NCBI RefSeq assembly: GCF_007655135.1
Contig: NC_045130.1
Location: forward strand, 1,984,001-2,048,000
Direction of reading: 5' to 3'
Origin: Punica granatum
Taxonomy: Eukaryota; Streptophyta; Magnoliopsida; Myrtales; Lythraceae
DNA length: 64,000 nucleotides
Position 1 is the first letter of the stretch; every line of letters begins with the position of its first letter. The notes under the pieces are model-generated. The model was not told where the DNA came from, searched no databases, and worked only from the letters and a program-made list of their open reading frames with translations. Below are positions 47,810 to 59,727 of the stretch, one piece after another. The translations under genes and the position numbers were made by a program.

Positions 47810-49342
47810 CAAAGGCGGCCAGCTAAAAGAGATTTAAACAAGGGTTTCTACTAAAATTAATTTTTAGAAGCATGTGAAATGTGAAATTTATATATGTTTA
47901 TATGCATACATATTTATATATGAAATTTTATATGTTTATATATAATGTATGTAAGAAGTTTACTAATAAATAAGTGCCTCTTTTATATGCAATAATTCAA
48001 ATAAATGATGCTCAGTAACGCGGACTAATTCAAGTGATTTGGTATGTAAGTTTTCACGTTCGAATATTTTGAATGAAAAAAATTCACTATTTGGAGAATT
48101 TTACTCTTTAATGGGATGAAATCTTGCTTGAATCTGAATTATGAGATTCATTAAATTTCTAGATACTAGGTAGTGCACGTTTAAAAAAATTGGTGACTTC
48201 GTACCCAAAAATAAAAAAAATAAAAAAAAAGTTGATACCTAGCTCGATGTGCGGAGATTGCTACGATTAGTTAAATGCAACTCTCCATGTCTGTCGATTA
48301 ACTAGATTTGTAGTCCAAGATTTTTCAATAAATTTTATTAACATATTTTTGAATTGATCGAAATATATGTGCAAAGGGATCGACATACGGTCATGTTTTG
48401 ACTCCCCATATTAGATTCGTTAGTACCTCCCTTCGTCAAAATCTTAAAAAAAAAAGGTTCACGTGACTACAATTTGCCAAGTCATTTAGTATAGTAAATT
48501 TTGGTATATGATATGTGAGAGAACTTAATCAAGGTTTTATCACATAATAGATACTGCCAACTTGATTAAATTTTCTTTTTATAAGTCAAAAGGGTCGGGA
48601 GGCAATCGGCGTAATAATCCTCACGGAACGTAAACATATGAGCCCGAATCCCGTCTAATATTGAGCCATAACTACACCAAAACCCAATGACCTGAGCTTG
48701 TTACTGAGATCCAATGAGATATCAAAGAAATACCACCCATTCATAAGTCCATAAGCTTTTTTAACTTAAAAAAAGGAAAAAAAAAACTTCATTGAAATGT
48801 TATAACGAGTTTTCTAGTAGTTCATGAATATTAGCTAGGATCATGCATAAAGCTCCAAACATTTGCCCGAATAGCAAAGTTTTATATTATATTGACCGTG
48901 TTATCATGTATCGATAATGTGATAGATCCTAGTACGTAATATTAGAGTGACCCATTCAGTATATATTAACTATTCAAGTCTAGTATGCGTCTCATTAATA
49001 AGTTCTCAGAGCTTCTTTTTTTTTTAATAAGTTCTCGAAGATAGACAACAGACCAGCAGCTTATAATAATATTATTATTAGCCAAACTCGAAATTAACCT
49101 TGTCCTGCGTGCCTCCGAAGTTGCCCAGAAATTAAATTCTCTTTAAAGTATAATATATACTTTGTATATATCCGTCTCAGTGTCAACTGATTAGTCAAAC
49201 CCAAGGCTGCAATTTAGTTGCCAAATTAATCTTTTGTCCTTATCTGCTCTTAATTCGTGTGAGATTAATTATATATATGTGTGTAAATCATATATATATA
49301 TATATATATATTTATAATTTCTTGATAATCTGTTGGGAGAAT
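47810..49342. other. AT-rich intergenic DNA, no gene recognised
   Basis: Contains a SINE-like fragment near 48035-48150 (TTCACGTTCGAATATTTTG followed by GGAGAATTTTACTCTTTAAT) and an (AT)n tract at about 49293-49313. Only spurious frames are present. Confidence 0.45.
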
Positions 49343-49347
49343 CTTAT

Positions 49348-49884
49348 TGTTGAGATATGTTGTCCCACACAAAAAAATTAAGAAAGAAATTACAAGCTTA
49401 TACGAGACTTTGTCCAGCGACCTATCAACTTAAACTTTTGGATTGCGGATAGATTCAAGTTCGTATAGGTCCAAGTGAGAATTTTACATGGTATTAGAGC
49501 AAGTTATGCTTTTGCGCTCACGTGTAGGCTCACACCATGCCGGATTTAGTTTCAAGGTGTTATGTTAGTTATGTTAGTCAGGTCTGAGAGTGATTCGATC
49601 CAGTTCTAAGATAGTTAAATGTGTACCTCTAGTTGAGTCCGAATGTGGACCTCAGGCTAGTTTGGTATTTGTCCTCTTAGTTTGAGCACGGAAGAAAGTT
49701 TAAGGGCACATGGCACGTGCTAGACCATCTGCTACCATGTGAGATGGGGTGTTAAGATATGTTATCTCACACAAAAAAATTGGAAAAGAAATCATAAGCT
49801 TATATGAAGCTTAAATCCCAACAATCTATCAATTTAAGTTTTTTGATTTAGATTGCAGATGAGCTCAAGTGGTATAATTTTACA
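49348..49884 (+). mobile_element. TRIM (miniature LTR retrotransposon), apparently complete
   Basis: Two direct terminal repeats, 49348-49488 (141 bp) and 49750-49884 (135 bp), start TGTTGAGATATG / TGTTAAGATATG and end TTTTACA. Right after the left LTR is TGGTATTAGAGC (49489-49500), the primer binding site complementary to initiator tRNA-Met with one change from the usual TGGTATCAGAGC. Just before the right LTR is the purine tract TGAGATGGGG. The element is flanked by CTTAT on both sides (49343-49347 and 49885-49889), a 5-bp target duplication. The internal part is only about 260 bp and has no gag or pol, so movement would depend on a related autonomous element. LTR differences suggest it is not very recent. 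Confidence 0.92.
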
Positions 49885-49889
49885 CTTAT

Positions 49890-52800
49890 ACGAGCCACCA
49901 ATAGAAATTAGAAGCATCGGGAGAGATTTTTATTTTTTGGGTAATTGGGGAAAATCACGTTAATTATGTATCCACATGGAAGACAGGCGATGCTTTGTTT
50001 GACTCAGCGGAAAATCATTTTAATTATGTATCCATGCATCCACATGGAAGACAGTCCTTTTATTATTGCTTGCTTAATGAATAAATTCTTTAATAGATAT
50101 ATTCTTATACACACAGAGACACATATATATAGTGGCAGTGAATTATGTGAAGAACAGTCGCCATTGTATAATCATAAGCAAATAGTGAAGCCAATATAAG
50201 TACCAGAAGATTATGCATATGAATAGAAGAAATGATGGAAGACCTTCGTTTTAAACATCATCTTCCCATATGCACGAAAACCGGATGAGCATTATATGAT
50301 TTCAGCACAGCATCAGAAAGAGGTTCATTCTAAAGCAATGGATACAATTGACGTACGTTTGATGCACGTATTCTAGAATCATAATGTGTCCCTCTTTTTA
50401 TTGATCCACATTATAGAGTTAGATGATTAGAGATAGACGGCCAATCGTACAAATTAGCTGTTGTTGTTAGTAGTTGGGAGTTTTCAAAAGATTTATAATT
50501 AATTATAGGGTTCCTGACAGCAGGGACTTCGATTACCCACTAGATGCTTGCAGCTTCATCAACCGGCCATCCATATCCTAATTGATATGGTCAACTTAGG
50601 GCAATTTGAACACAGGACACAAATCTCAACACAGTCGTCTCCGTTTTTTTTATTTTTTTATTTTTATTTTTCATAGACACAAATATATATTGTGACATAC
50701 ACACACACATATATATATATATCCGATTTACTGTCGGATGGCAATAAACCTCACAATTAGAAGCAATTTTCCCACTACAATGTTTAGTAGAACCGTAAAG
50801 GTACATAAATGAACTTCTGTATTTTCAGAACATGCTCGTTCTTGGCCCTGAATCGCAGGTGACCGGCTATTTCGTAATCTTTCCGAGCTTCTCAGGGTGG
50901 ACCTTGGACTCATGGAGGTCGATTTCGACCTCATGAGGCCTACTATTCCAACGGTTAAAGGCCGGTCTTGGCTATGCCCAGCCCTCATGCTCGGTCTGGG
51001 GGAAATTGGAGAGGCCTGAATTCCAGCTGGGGAGGAGATCGCATGTTTTTTCTTTCTGTTTTTATGGTATGGAAAAGTAACGGATATAAGGAGCTTAGAA
51101 ACGCTAACTGTCGCAGAGTGATTATGCAGCAATTACCAACATGAGTTGAGTCATGTTTATGGAAATGGCTAAATAAATGCGAAAGTCCTATATGTATTAG
51201 TTTGGCTTAACTACTTCTAAACGTATAGTCCGTTAGACATTTTCGATTCAAAACCATAAATGAAAGTTAATGCCGTTAAATCGATCCACATCGCACCTCC
51301 TGATTGATCCAATAATAATTTCATTTATTAAATTTAAAAAAACTGAAAAAAAAACTAGGGGGAAGGAGTCTCACCAGTGGGGGCTCTCTCGCCAACTACC
51401 TTCCTTCCGGTGAGGTCACTTGAGAGAGAGTGGGAGGAGGAGAATCCCGTCGGAGGGTTCTCCCTGGCCGGTCTCCTTCCCCCTAGTGAGGTCATCGACG
51501 CCTCAGGCGACCTCACCGGGGGAAAAGGTGATCGGCCAGACCCTTCTCTCCCCCTTCCCTCCCCCCCCAAAAAAAAAACAACAACACACGCAAACTTCTT
51601 TTTTCTTTTTCCAGATTTTTCGGAAATTTTAATAAATAGAAATATTATTTGACCAATCACACGCACTTGATTTAACGACATTAACCTTCAGTCAACAACT
51701 GACTGAAAATGTCTAACATACTAAATATTTAGAACTACTTAAACCAAATTGATAAATTTAAAACTTAAGTTTAACTTTTTTCATAGTTTTAGGACTTCCC
51801 GTCCATTTAGCCGAATGAAAAATATTCATGCCATGAGAGTTTTACTTTTTTAGTGGGTCGATTCGGCTTGAACTTAATTGAAATCCATTTATCTTCCGAA
51901 TGGTGAGGTACATTAAAAAATTAAACAAAAGGATTGGGCAAATCCTCATATATCGTTGTTTAGAGCTGCTAAAAAAATTTGGAAAACCAAATCGAAACTG
52001 AGCCGAATATTCAAATATCCAAATACCTGGTATGGTTAGTGGGGGGGTTTTTCTTGAAAATTTCAGATGTTGTGTGATTTTCGGTTTATAGAGTGAAAAA
52101 CCGAAAAATAACCAAACTGAGCCCCATGTTATATATATGTTGATTTTTTCTTCATTTGGGCCTAAAGCCCATAGTTTTTGTCTTCAGCTCAACCCCACAC
52201 ACCACAGTCTATGTCTTCATTTGGGCAGGAGAATGAAACTTTTGAATTGATGGTCTTTATCATGGATGGCTTTTTACTTTTGATCTAGAATTGTAGCTTA
52301 TGGATGTGTTGTTTTATCCGATGGTTTTATTTTGTATGTGTATTTCACTTTGGAGTCGATGGATTATTGTAGATGATTGAAGGATTTATCGAATCTACGT
52401 AGAAGACGATGTTATGCGGTTAACCAAACCGAAAAAATTGAATTTTATAATTTGATTTTACTTAAAAATATGGTTTAGATATGGATATAATTTTAAATTT
52501 TCATAAAATCGTATTTATAGTTTGATTACGGTTTAAATCAAAAACCACACCCGAGCACTTTTACTTAAAAATATGGTTTGGTCGTTGTCCACACTGTCAC
52601 GATCATGGGCTCGGTGAGCCACGCTGGCATATTGGGCCTCTGAGCTCGGTCCCGCCCGAAAGATTCGCCGTACTATTCATCGAGCGTGCAAGGAACGCGC
52701 TCTTCGAGGGCGTGGCACTTTTACTTTTCAGGCAAGCTTGTCGGTCTTCTTTCCCGGTTGTCATTGCAAATGTGAAAACGATTACTAGAAAGGCAGCGTG

Positions 52801-54173
52801 GTGGACTCTCTTACCGCGTAAATTGATTGGGAGGCTCCCCCATCCGCATTTCTAGAGCGAGTGATTTCACGCACCTCATTCCCCCATTTTTCAAAAATTT
52901 ATTTCCGTTTCTCTTGTATTTCACGATTAAAATTCAAAATACTTGTTCTATAGCTTTCTTAATATTAATCAACAAGCGCAACTTCAAAGCTGTACATAAA
53001 CTTTTTGCACTCAATTGTGGTTTTTATGTTGGGCTCACTCGGTGGGAGTTCGACTTCGAAATAACTTGGATCAATTGTACTATATTTCTATTATACTATT
53101 TATAATGTTAATTAAAAAAAATAGAAGCGTATCTTTTACAACAATAAAGCTGCATGAGAACTAGCTCATAATTTGGTGCTAAATTTTCAAAATAAATTTC
53201 GGACTATTCAATGATTTAAAGATTTAAAACATTGACCGTAAGAGATCAATTGGGCTCTTTCTTGGAGAATCATTTAGAGCCCTTGACCTTTCAAAGACTA
53301 CTTTTCTTCCAAATACTTTAGAGCAATTCAAGCATGGGAATTGATGTTTGATTGAGCAGGGCACACGCTTCCAAATGGAATAATCCAATCACGTATTGTC
53401 TTGTTAAAGACTTCCAATTCTTTAAAATCAATCAATCAATCAATCTTGATACCCGAAATATTTGTTGAAATACAATAGTTACTAAAAGATTATTCTTATT
53501 TAACTATTGCAATATATATATATATATATATATATATTCCTTGAATTGATTAATCATAAAATATTGATCAATTGTTCTCCTTTATCTTAGCAATTATAGA
53601 TTTTAAAAATAATTATTCAAATTTCATCCCATATTTTGTCTCTTATATACCAGCTTCTTTACACGATCAATTCTTATTATGTTAAACTATTGCACGTACA
53701 AATTCATTATCCGATTGTTCTTTATATTTAATATATATATATATATATTCTCTAGAGGGCGAGTAAAAGCAAATATTTACATAGGATCTGCATCTTTCAT
53801 AGGAGTAATGTATAATAGAAAATTAATTTGATCAAATTATGCTAATTTGAGTTTCCATTAATACAACACACTAATCATCAAAAGAAAATGAGGAAATTCA
53901 CTGCGACTACGTGAACAAAACGCGCCAGACGATCGCGTGAGTGCATGAATTGCGTCACAAGTTTTCCCTCCTCACGGGTGTCAAAAATCAAAAAGTTCAC
54001 ACTCCAAACTTTTCCTTCTCATTGCGAGAAGTCACATGCGGCGGGTGTATCACGTGTCGACCTTACCCTCATGTAGGTCCCGCTGGTAATGCTTTGGGCT
54101 TACATGCACCAGGTTCAGGAAAGTTTCTCTACTCTCCACTAATTCGATATATATATATATATATATGTACATG
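49890..54173. other. Intergenic, no gene recognised
   Basis: Mostly AT-rich. A GC-rich purine/pyrimidine block at about 51355-51570 contains partly self-complementary phrases (GTGAGGTC / GACCTCAC), possibly an old transposon end. Another mixed-GC block lies at 52590-52860. SINE-like phrases occur near 51838-51900. (AT)n tracts are at 53513-53537 and 53730-53748. The 134-codon frame at 50728-51132 on the minus strand has no recognisable domain. Confidence 0.4.
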
Positions 54174-54180
54174 TATATAA
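54174..54180 (+). promoter_or_regulatory. TATA box of the LTPG gene
   Basis: TATATAA lies 79 bases upstream of the ATG, just after an (AT)n tract. The spacing is right for a plant promoter. Confidence 0.55.
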
Positions 54181-54258
54181 CCGGGCAACTCCATGCATTT
54201 GCCGCTGCTTTATTGAAATCAAAACCCCCCGCACCGCACCATTACCATCCATCGCGAT

Positions 54259-56095
54259 ATGGCTTCTCAAAGGATGTCCCTTCTCGTGCTCGCGGTGGCG
54301 CTCGCGGCGGCCCTCATTTTATCCGCGGAGGCGCAGTCGTCCACGCCGGCGTGCGCGCAGCAGCTGGTGCCCTGCGCCAACTACATGAACTCGACCAATC
54401 CCCCGGACACGTGCTGCAACCCGATCAGGGAGGCCGTCGCCACCGAGCGGGAATGCCTCTGCAACCTCTACAATACCCCCGGCCTGCTGCAGTCGCTCGG
54501 GATCAACGTCACTCAGGCTCTTCAGCTCACTCGAGCCTGCGGCGTCAACGCCGACACTGGCCTCTGCAACGGTACTTGAAATCTTCACTTCGTCCTAAGT
54601 TCTTCTATTCAGCTAGGGATTGCCATCGATGGAGCTGAAACATCTTGAAAAGCTCAGTGCGATTGGAATACCTAACAATTTTAGGCCGCCTTTTCATTAT
54701 TGCTGTGAGAATGTGTTCATGGACGGACATATTTGGACTAATCGATCTCGGAATGTTCGCGTCGATCGGGAAAGTTTGTAATACAGCTTTGATTTCAAGT
54801 TGTTCCGAGATATTCCTATGAGTTTCGAAGATCAGATTTGGAGTTTCTCTAATTCAATTCTGATTTTTCTTTTCTTTTCTTTCCTTTTTGTCTCTTTGTT
54901 ACAGCAAGCGCCCTATCGCCATCATCCCCATCGACGCCAGGTAAGAAATGCTCAGATCGGCTCTTGATAAGTTCAAATTCTATTAGAGATGGGACTTGAA
55001 ACCTAGTCGTATGATTTATGATCTTCAAATCTCGCATCTCACTGCTTCGCTCGGATAGTCAAAAACGAGATGAATGTAGTGATCAACTCTGCTGTTTTAT
55101 TAGTTGCAAATGATGACCGTAATTAACTCTTTCCTATGTTGGAATGTAACAAGATGAATCCCAAGTACGCGCAAAATCAACATTAATATTAAATTTTGGT
55201 TTGTACTAAACATTGTGATGGCTGGTTAGAACAAACAATATTCTTAGGTGGGATAGATCTTAACCTAACCTAACATTTTTCTGGTTTGGTAGTGAGGACA
55301 AACCAATTTCCACCTGTGATGCTTTCGGTGCCTCCATCTTTGACTTCAATGATGGTCCTCTGGGGACAGCAGCTTCTAGAAATTTGCCTGACTTGTATGG
55401 GCAATTGAATTGCAGTTTCCATAGAATACGGTCGGACTCCACGTAGAATTCCACTGACAGTGGCTGAGGTCTGGTGTCAATTATTGCACGGGAGGGGAGG
55501 CCCCATTTTCCCCTCCATTGCATCAGTAGATGACCAAAACATGCTTATATTTGAAGACAAAAATAGTTTAATGCTCTTTCCATGAGGCAGACAAGACAAG
55601 GATCTGAAATTGGATTAGCATAATAGATGGATATGTTTTGTAGGTTACTTTCTTCTTCTGTTCTAGGAGATCATCTGCAAGTGCATAGCCGGATAGGACT
55701 TAAGTAATCGTTTTACATGGCTGTTCAGTTTCACACCTTCATACCAAGTGTCGGCTTAACCTGCTAGACATGTGTATCCTTTTCGTCATCACCTCAGAGC
55801 TTATGGTGTAGGTTCTCAACATACTTAACTATCTGCTTGGGCAGTTTTATCTAATATTTTTCAAGGTTTTAGTTTTTAAACAAATCAACACCCGCAAAGT
55901 GATAGTACATCAGTTCGAATTCCACTAAAATAGTGATAGTGTCTGCAGTTTCTGTGTTCCTTTTGTATTGAGATTTTGTGGAACCATTGAACTGTAGGAG
56001 GGGTACCCGGAAACGGAGACAACGATGCTGGCAGAATGATGTGGAGTGGACTCCCTGGCTTGCTCTTGCTTTGGGCTTCAATGCTGCTCTACTGA
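54259..56095 (+). CDS. GPI-anchored non-specific lipid-transfer protein (LTPG / xylogen-like)
   Basis: Secreted, membrane-anchored lipid carrier of the plant surface, implicated in cuticle and suberin lipid export in the family. Three exons join in phase: 54259-54571, 54905-54940 (36 bases) and 55998-56095 (TGA), giving 148 residues. Residues 1-25 are a signal peptide ending in SAEA. The eight-cysteine motif is complete: C in TPAC, C in VPC, CC in DTCC, CLC, C in RAC and C in GLC. The small exon encodes a Ser/Pro segment (SALSPSSPSTP). The last exon ends with a small-residue region (GNGDNDAG) and a hydrophobic tail GLPGLLLLWASMLLY, a GPI-anchor signal. The second intron is about 1.06 kb. Exon 1 is GC-rich against an AT-rich surround. 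The cargo lipid is unknown. Confidence 0.93.
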
Positions 56096-56099
56096 GTTA

Positions 56100-58312
56100 C
56101 ACGAAGCGATTTAGCCATTTGTTTAGGCACTTGAGACCTGATTTTCGGCGCCTACGGATTTTTCTCTAGTTTCGGTCCTGTCCTCTTGCCTGTCCATGTG
56201 ATTGATTCGAGTCGTATTGTTTCTGATATATACTTATTTCGTAGGTTAATTGATCTCTTGCACTCCACGTGTTTCGCCATTCGATCCCAGATAGATATCG
56301 AACTAAGCACCTATATTTGCCTCTTCTAGATATGTCTTTTATTGCAGCTTTGCTGTTGTTTCCTTCCAGTTCCCTTGAGATGGCCAAGTTTTTATTTGTT
56401 GATGATGAATGCCAAGTTTAGGTAGTTGGGCTGGGCCTCTTCAATTGCAGAAGTGATGTAGAGGCCACGATCACTCAAGTGGTCAATTTAGCTGAGCAAC
56501 CCAATTCCAGGGTTAAAATTAGATTTAAGTGGTTCAACCGAAAAAAAGAAAAAGAAAGAGAGGAAAGATAGAGGTGAGTAGGTGATCCAATGATTGACGA
56601 ATGGTTACTTAAAGTAATCACATAAGTTATCTGGGAATTTTTAGAATTTTTTGGGTATGATAGAGATTAAAATGCGAATCATAAAGACCGTTATAAGCTC
56701 AATGGTACTACCTAACATGTATGTACATGACAGTGATAAGCATAGAGAGTGCAATTGTTAGGATGTCCTCCATTATAGTGATAAACGTTCAACGTCCCTG
56801 CCAAGCAGAGAGTGCAGGAAATTGCCCTTTTTTGCAAATGAATTTGCAAAATCAAACTCATTATATATCATCTTTTCCACGACAAAGTCACAGGCTAAAC
56901 TTTCGGCCATTTAATAATGGAAGACTGGAGACGTTGAAACGTGTGTTGTTCCCGGACGTACCCCCGGTTCCTGCGTCATGATTTGTACTCGTTTGTTTGT
57001 TTTTTTTAGATCAGAAGTACATAAATATTTTTCAATGAAAAAAGAAGTTTGATACGATGACACTAATTTTCATGTGAAACTTAGAAATGTCGGATCCAAT
57101 TGGCAGATGCTCATTGGTTTGATTTTCATTCTTACTAATTATTGCCGAATTCATGGACCACCTTCTTCTATAATCGAAAAGATAACGAAAGCAAATCTCT
57201 GGTATGGACAGTGCAAGAGGGATTTTCAACAGAATAGTCTTTTGATGAATATATTTTCGACAGAATAAAGAGTGATCGGGCCCGGAAGACCGGCCCAATT
57301 AATGGAAAATGGCTCTCCCTGTAGGAGCATGAGCTGGCATGATCGCTCAAACAGTACTGAGGTCAAGACCTCAATTATGCAACCGTTCAATAATATTATT
57401 TTATTTGCATGAAAGCGTCCATTCTGGAAAATTTTATGATAATTATGTTTAAAATGCATATATAGTACATACATTTGTTTATTTAAAAAATTTCAAGTAA
57501 TTTACTTAAAACTAAAGTAAATTGTGTAAAAAAAACAAGTAAATTCCTTCATCTCAAGCAATTTACACGAAAAAGTACAAGTAATTTTCTTGTATGTGTC
57601 ATACATATAATTTCAACTCAATGTATCATAGACCAATCGATCCATTCTTGAGATATGTAAAATTTTATTATCGGTGAGCACTAGGAATCTTTTTTTTCTT
57701 TGGATGCAATACTTTTATACGTGTCTCAATTGTTTATTCATTAGTTCATTTCTCACGTGGATTTTTTCTTTTTTTTTGTTTGTTTAAGAGAGGTGGAGTT
57801 TTTTCAATTCGGCAATAACTTTTCATACCCACTCTCTTATATTATATTTATTGCTTTGTTTTTCGATGCGCTACTCATAACTGTAAATTCAATATACTCT
57901 GATTAATTCAGTTTGATTCGAGTTGGCCTATCAAGAAGTAAAATTTTTCTAATCAAGAAGATTCTATATTCATAAGTTTGAATGTAAAATTTTATTTAAG
58001 AGTAATAAATATATTACGCTTAAACCATCCCTTCTTGGTCCTTGATAGTGCAAATTGCGAAGAGAAATGTTAATTCTTCCTCGCATTCATATGCCGAAAT
58101 ATCTTCCCAAGAAGATAAAGAAAAGGATGGGGTTTCTGATCGAGTTGTCGGTATCCTTAGCATATCTATGATGGCATCTCGTTCACTTTTGTCCTTTTCC
58201 AATTTCACCCTTATTGCTATGTTAATCAATTAACACATAACACCCTTCCAATTCCAATTAATGCAGTCTGAGAGTCGACACTCAGGAAATTCATTTGGGA
58301 CTCACACAAAAA
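56100..58312. other. Intergenic, no gene recognised
   Basis: The left part is probable LTPG 3' UTR. The rest is AT-rich with short spurious frames. Confidence 0.5.
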
Positions 58313-59383
58313 TCTATATATATATATATAATATAAAGTGGAACTGTGGTGGACTCGATTATACTATCTCATAATATCTGGATTGCTGAATGAAATTTTT
58401 TTAATTTTTTCTTTTAAAAACAAAGTTTTTAATTTTTTAAAATATATAGACGTGTAGATTTGTGGGATCAGTCATTATTTTCTCGATTTTTTTATTTTTT
58501 TAAAAAAAATTAAGAATTTTTTTTAAATATATAAATATAGATTTATGAAATCAGTTATTATTCTCGATTTTTTAACCTTTTTTTAAACGTTTTAATTTAA
58601 AAGCTTTTAAAACATATAAATATAAATTTATGAGACTATCGTTAATTTCTCAATGTTTTGAACTTTTCTTAGAAGACGAATTTTTTAATTTTTTTAAACA
58701 TATAGATATAGATATATAAATTTATGGGAACATTCACTATTTTCTCAGTTTTTATTTTTTAAATTAAAAATATTTTATGAAAAGATCTCGATAAAACAGA
58801 TCACGTAAAATTATACTTGCTTTTCAAAAAGCAAATAAGATCATATATTCTTTTATAGATATATATACATATGATGTGTTTTTTTATATATAAATAGCGG
58901 ACGTGTCGATTTGGTTCTAAAAAAAATTGCTACCACTAGATGTGGTTCTTTAATTTTTTGTACTCACACAATCTTATTTTGGTACATTTACCATTAGTCA
59001 TAAAGGTGAGTTCTTTTAACTTTTTAATTACTCAACATGTAATCTTTTGTAAAATTTAGGATTTTCCAATTTATGTATGTATTTAACATAAGACACGATG
59101 TAACATGATCCGAAATCTTTTTATGCATAATCTCTTTTCAAATTGGCGGACATGAGTTTTTCATTTTTTACCTCTTTTATTTGTACTAATGTACTAAATT
59201 TGTTCATCATCCTATTTATAAAATAATAATAATATTATTAATCTTATATATATATCAGAGTAATATAGTACATTGTTATTGATTTTAAATTATTACTTTT
59301 AACAACTTATGACAATATTTTATATAATAAAAATATGAAAGAATCACGCTTTATCTCATGCAACGCGCGGACTCTACAATTAG
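58313..59383. mobile_element. Non-autonomous Helitron
   Basis: Starts with TC (TCTATATATATATA) directly after an A, and the first 60 bases (AAAGTGGAACTGTGGTGGAC) resemble plant Helitron 5' ends. It ends CATGCAACGCGCGGACTC then ACAATTAG followed by T. The CG-rich stretch shortly before the end is typical of a Helitron 3' hairpin, and insertion between A and T without target duplication fits. The final TTAG is a variant of the usual CTRR. There is no Rep/helicase coding. The internal region is a set of degenerate AT-rich repeats shared with TNL intron 1. Confidence 0.65.
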
Positions 59384-59439
59384 TAAAGAGTATATTTCGA
59401 AAAATGACCCTATATTAAAACATAGGTATTACTAACGTG

Positions 59440-59610
59440 GGTTGGTTTAAGCAGTTATGCACTTGTTCCACTCAAATAAGGTTTCAGGTTCGAGTTCTTG
59501 TGAATGCAGAAAATCCGTGCCGAGAGAGTTTTACTCCTTAGTAGGCCGATCCAACTCGACTAGATTAGTCGAGACCCAATTAAATTTCCAGATACCAGGT
59601 TTGCACCGAA
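59440..59610 (+). mobile_element. SINE-like element
   Basis: GTTTCAGGTTCGAGTTCTTG has the form of a Pol III B box. It is followed by GAGAGAGTTTTACTCCTTAG, AGGCCGATCCAACTCGACTA and TTCCAGATACCAGG. The same phrases recur in diverged form near 34740-34880, 48035-48150, 51838-51900 and 62225-62285, showing a dispersed family. An A box could not be placed with confidence. Confidence 0.5.
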
Positions 59611-59727
59611 AAAAACATAGGTTTTTTTTTTGGATAAGGAAAACACAAGTATTTTGAGAAGACAAAAAATCCATACATGTGATACTTATCATCCAATACT
59701 ACAAGAAATATGTCAATCAGTTAAGGA

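Noticed and set aside
50728..51132. 134-codon minus-strand open frame
   Set aside because: No recognisable domain, and the surrounding DNA is repeat-like and AT-rich. It has a Ser/Arg-rich middle but no codon or splice support for a gene.
55260..55523. 87-codon minus-strand frame within the LTPG second intron
   Set aside because: Lies wholly inside an intron on the other strand with no domain or splice support.
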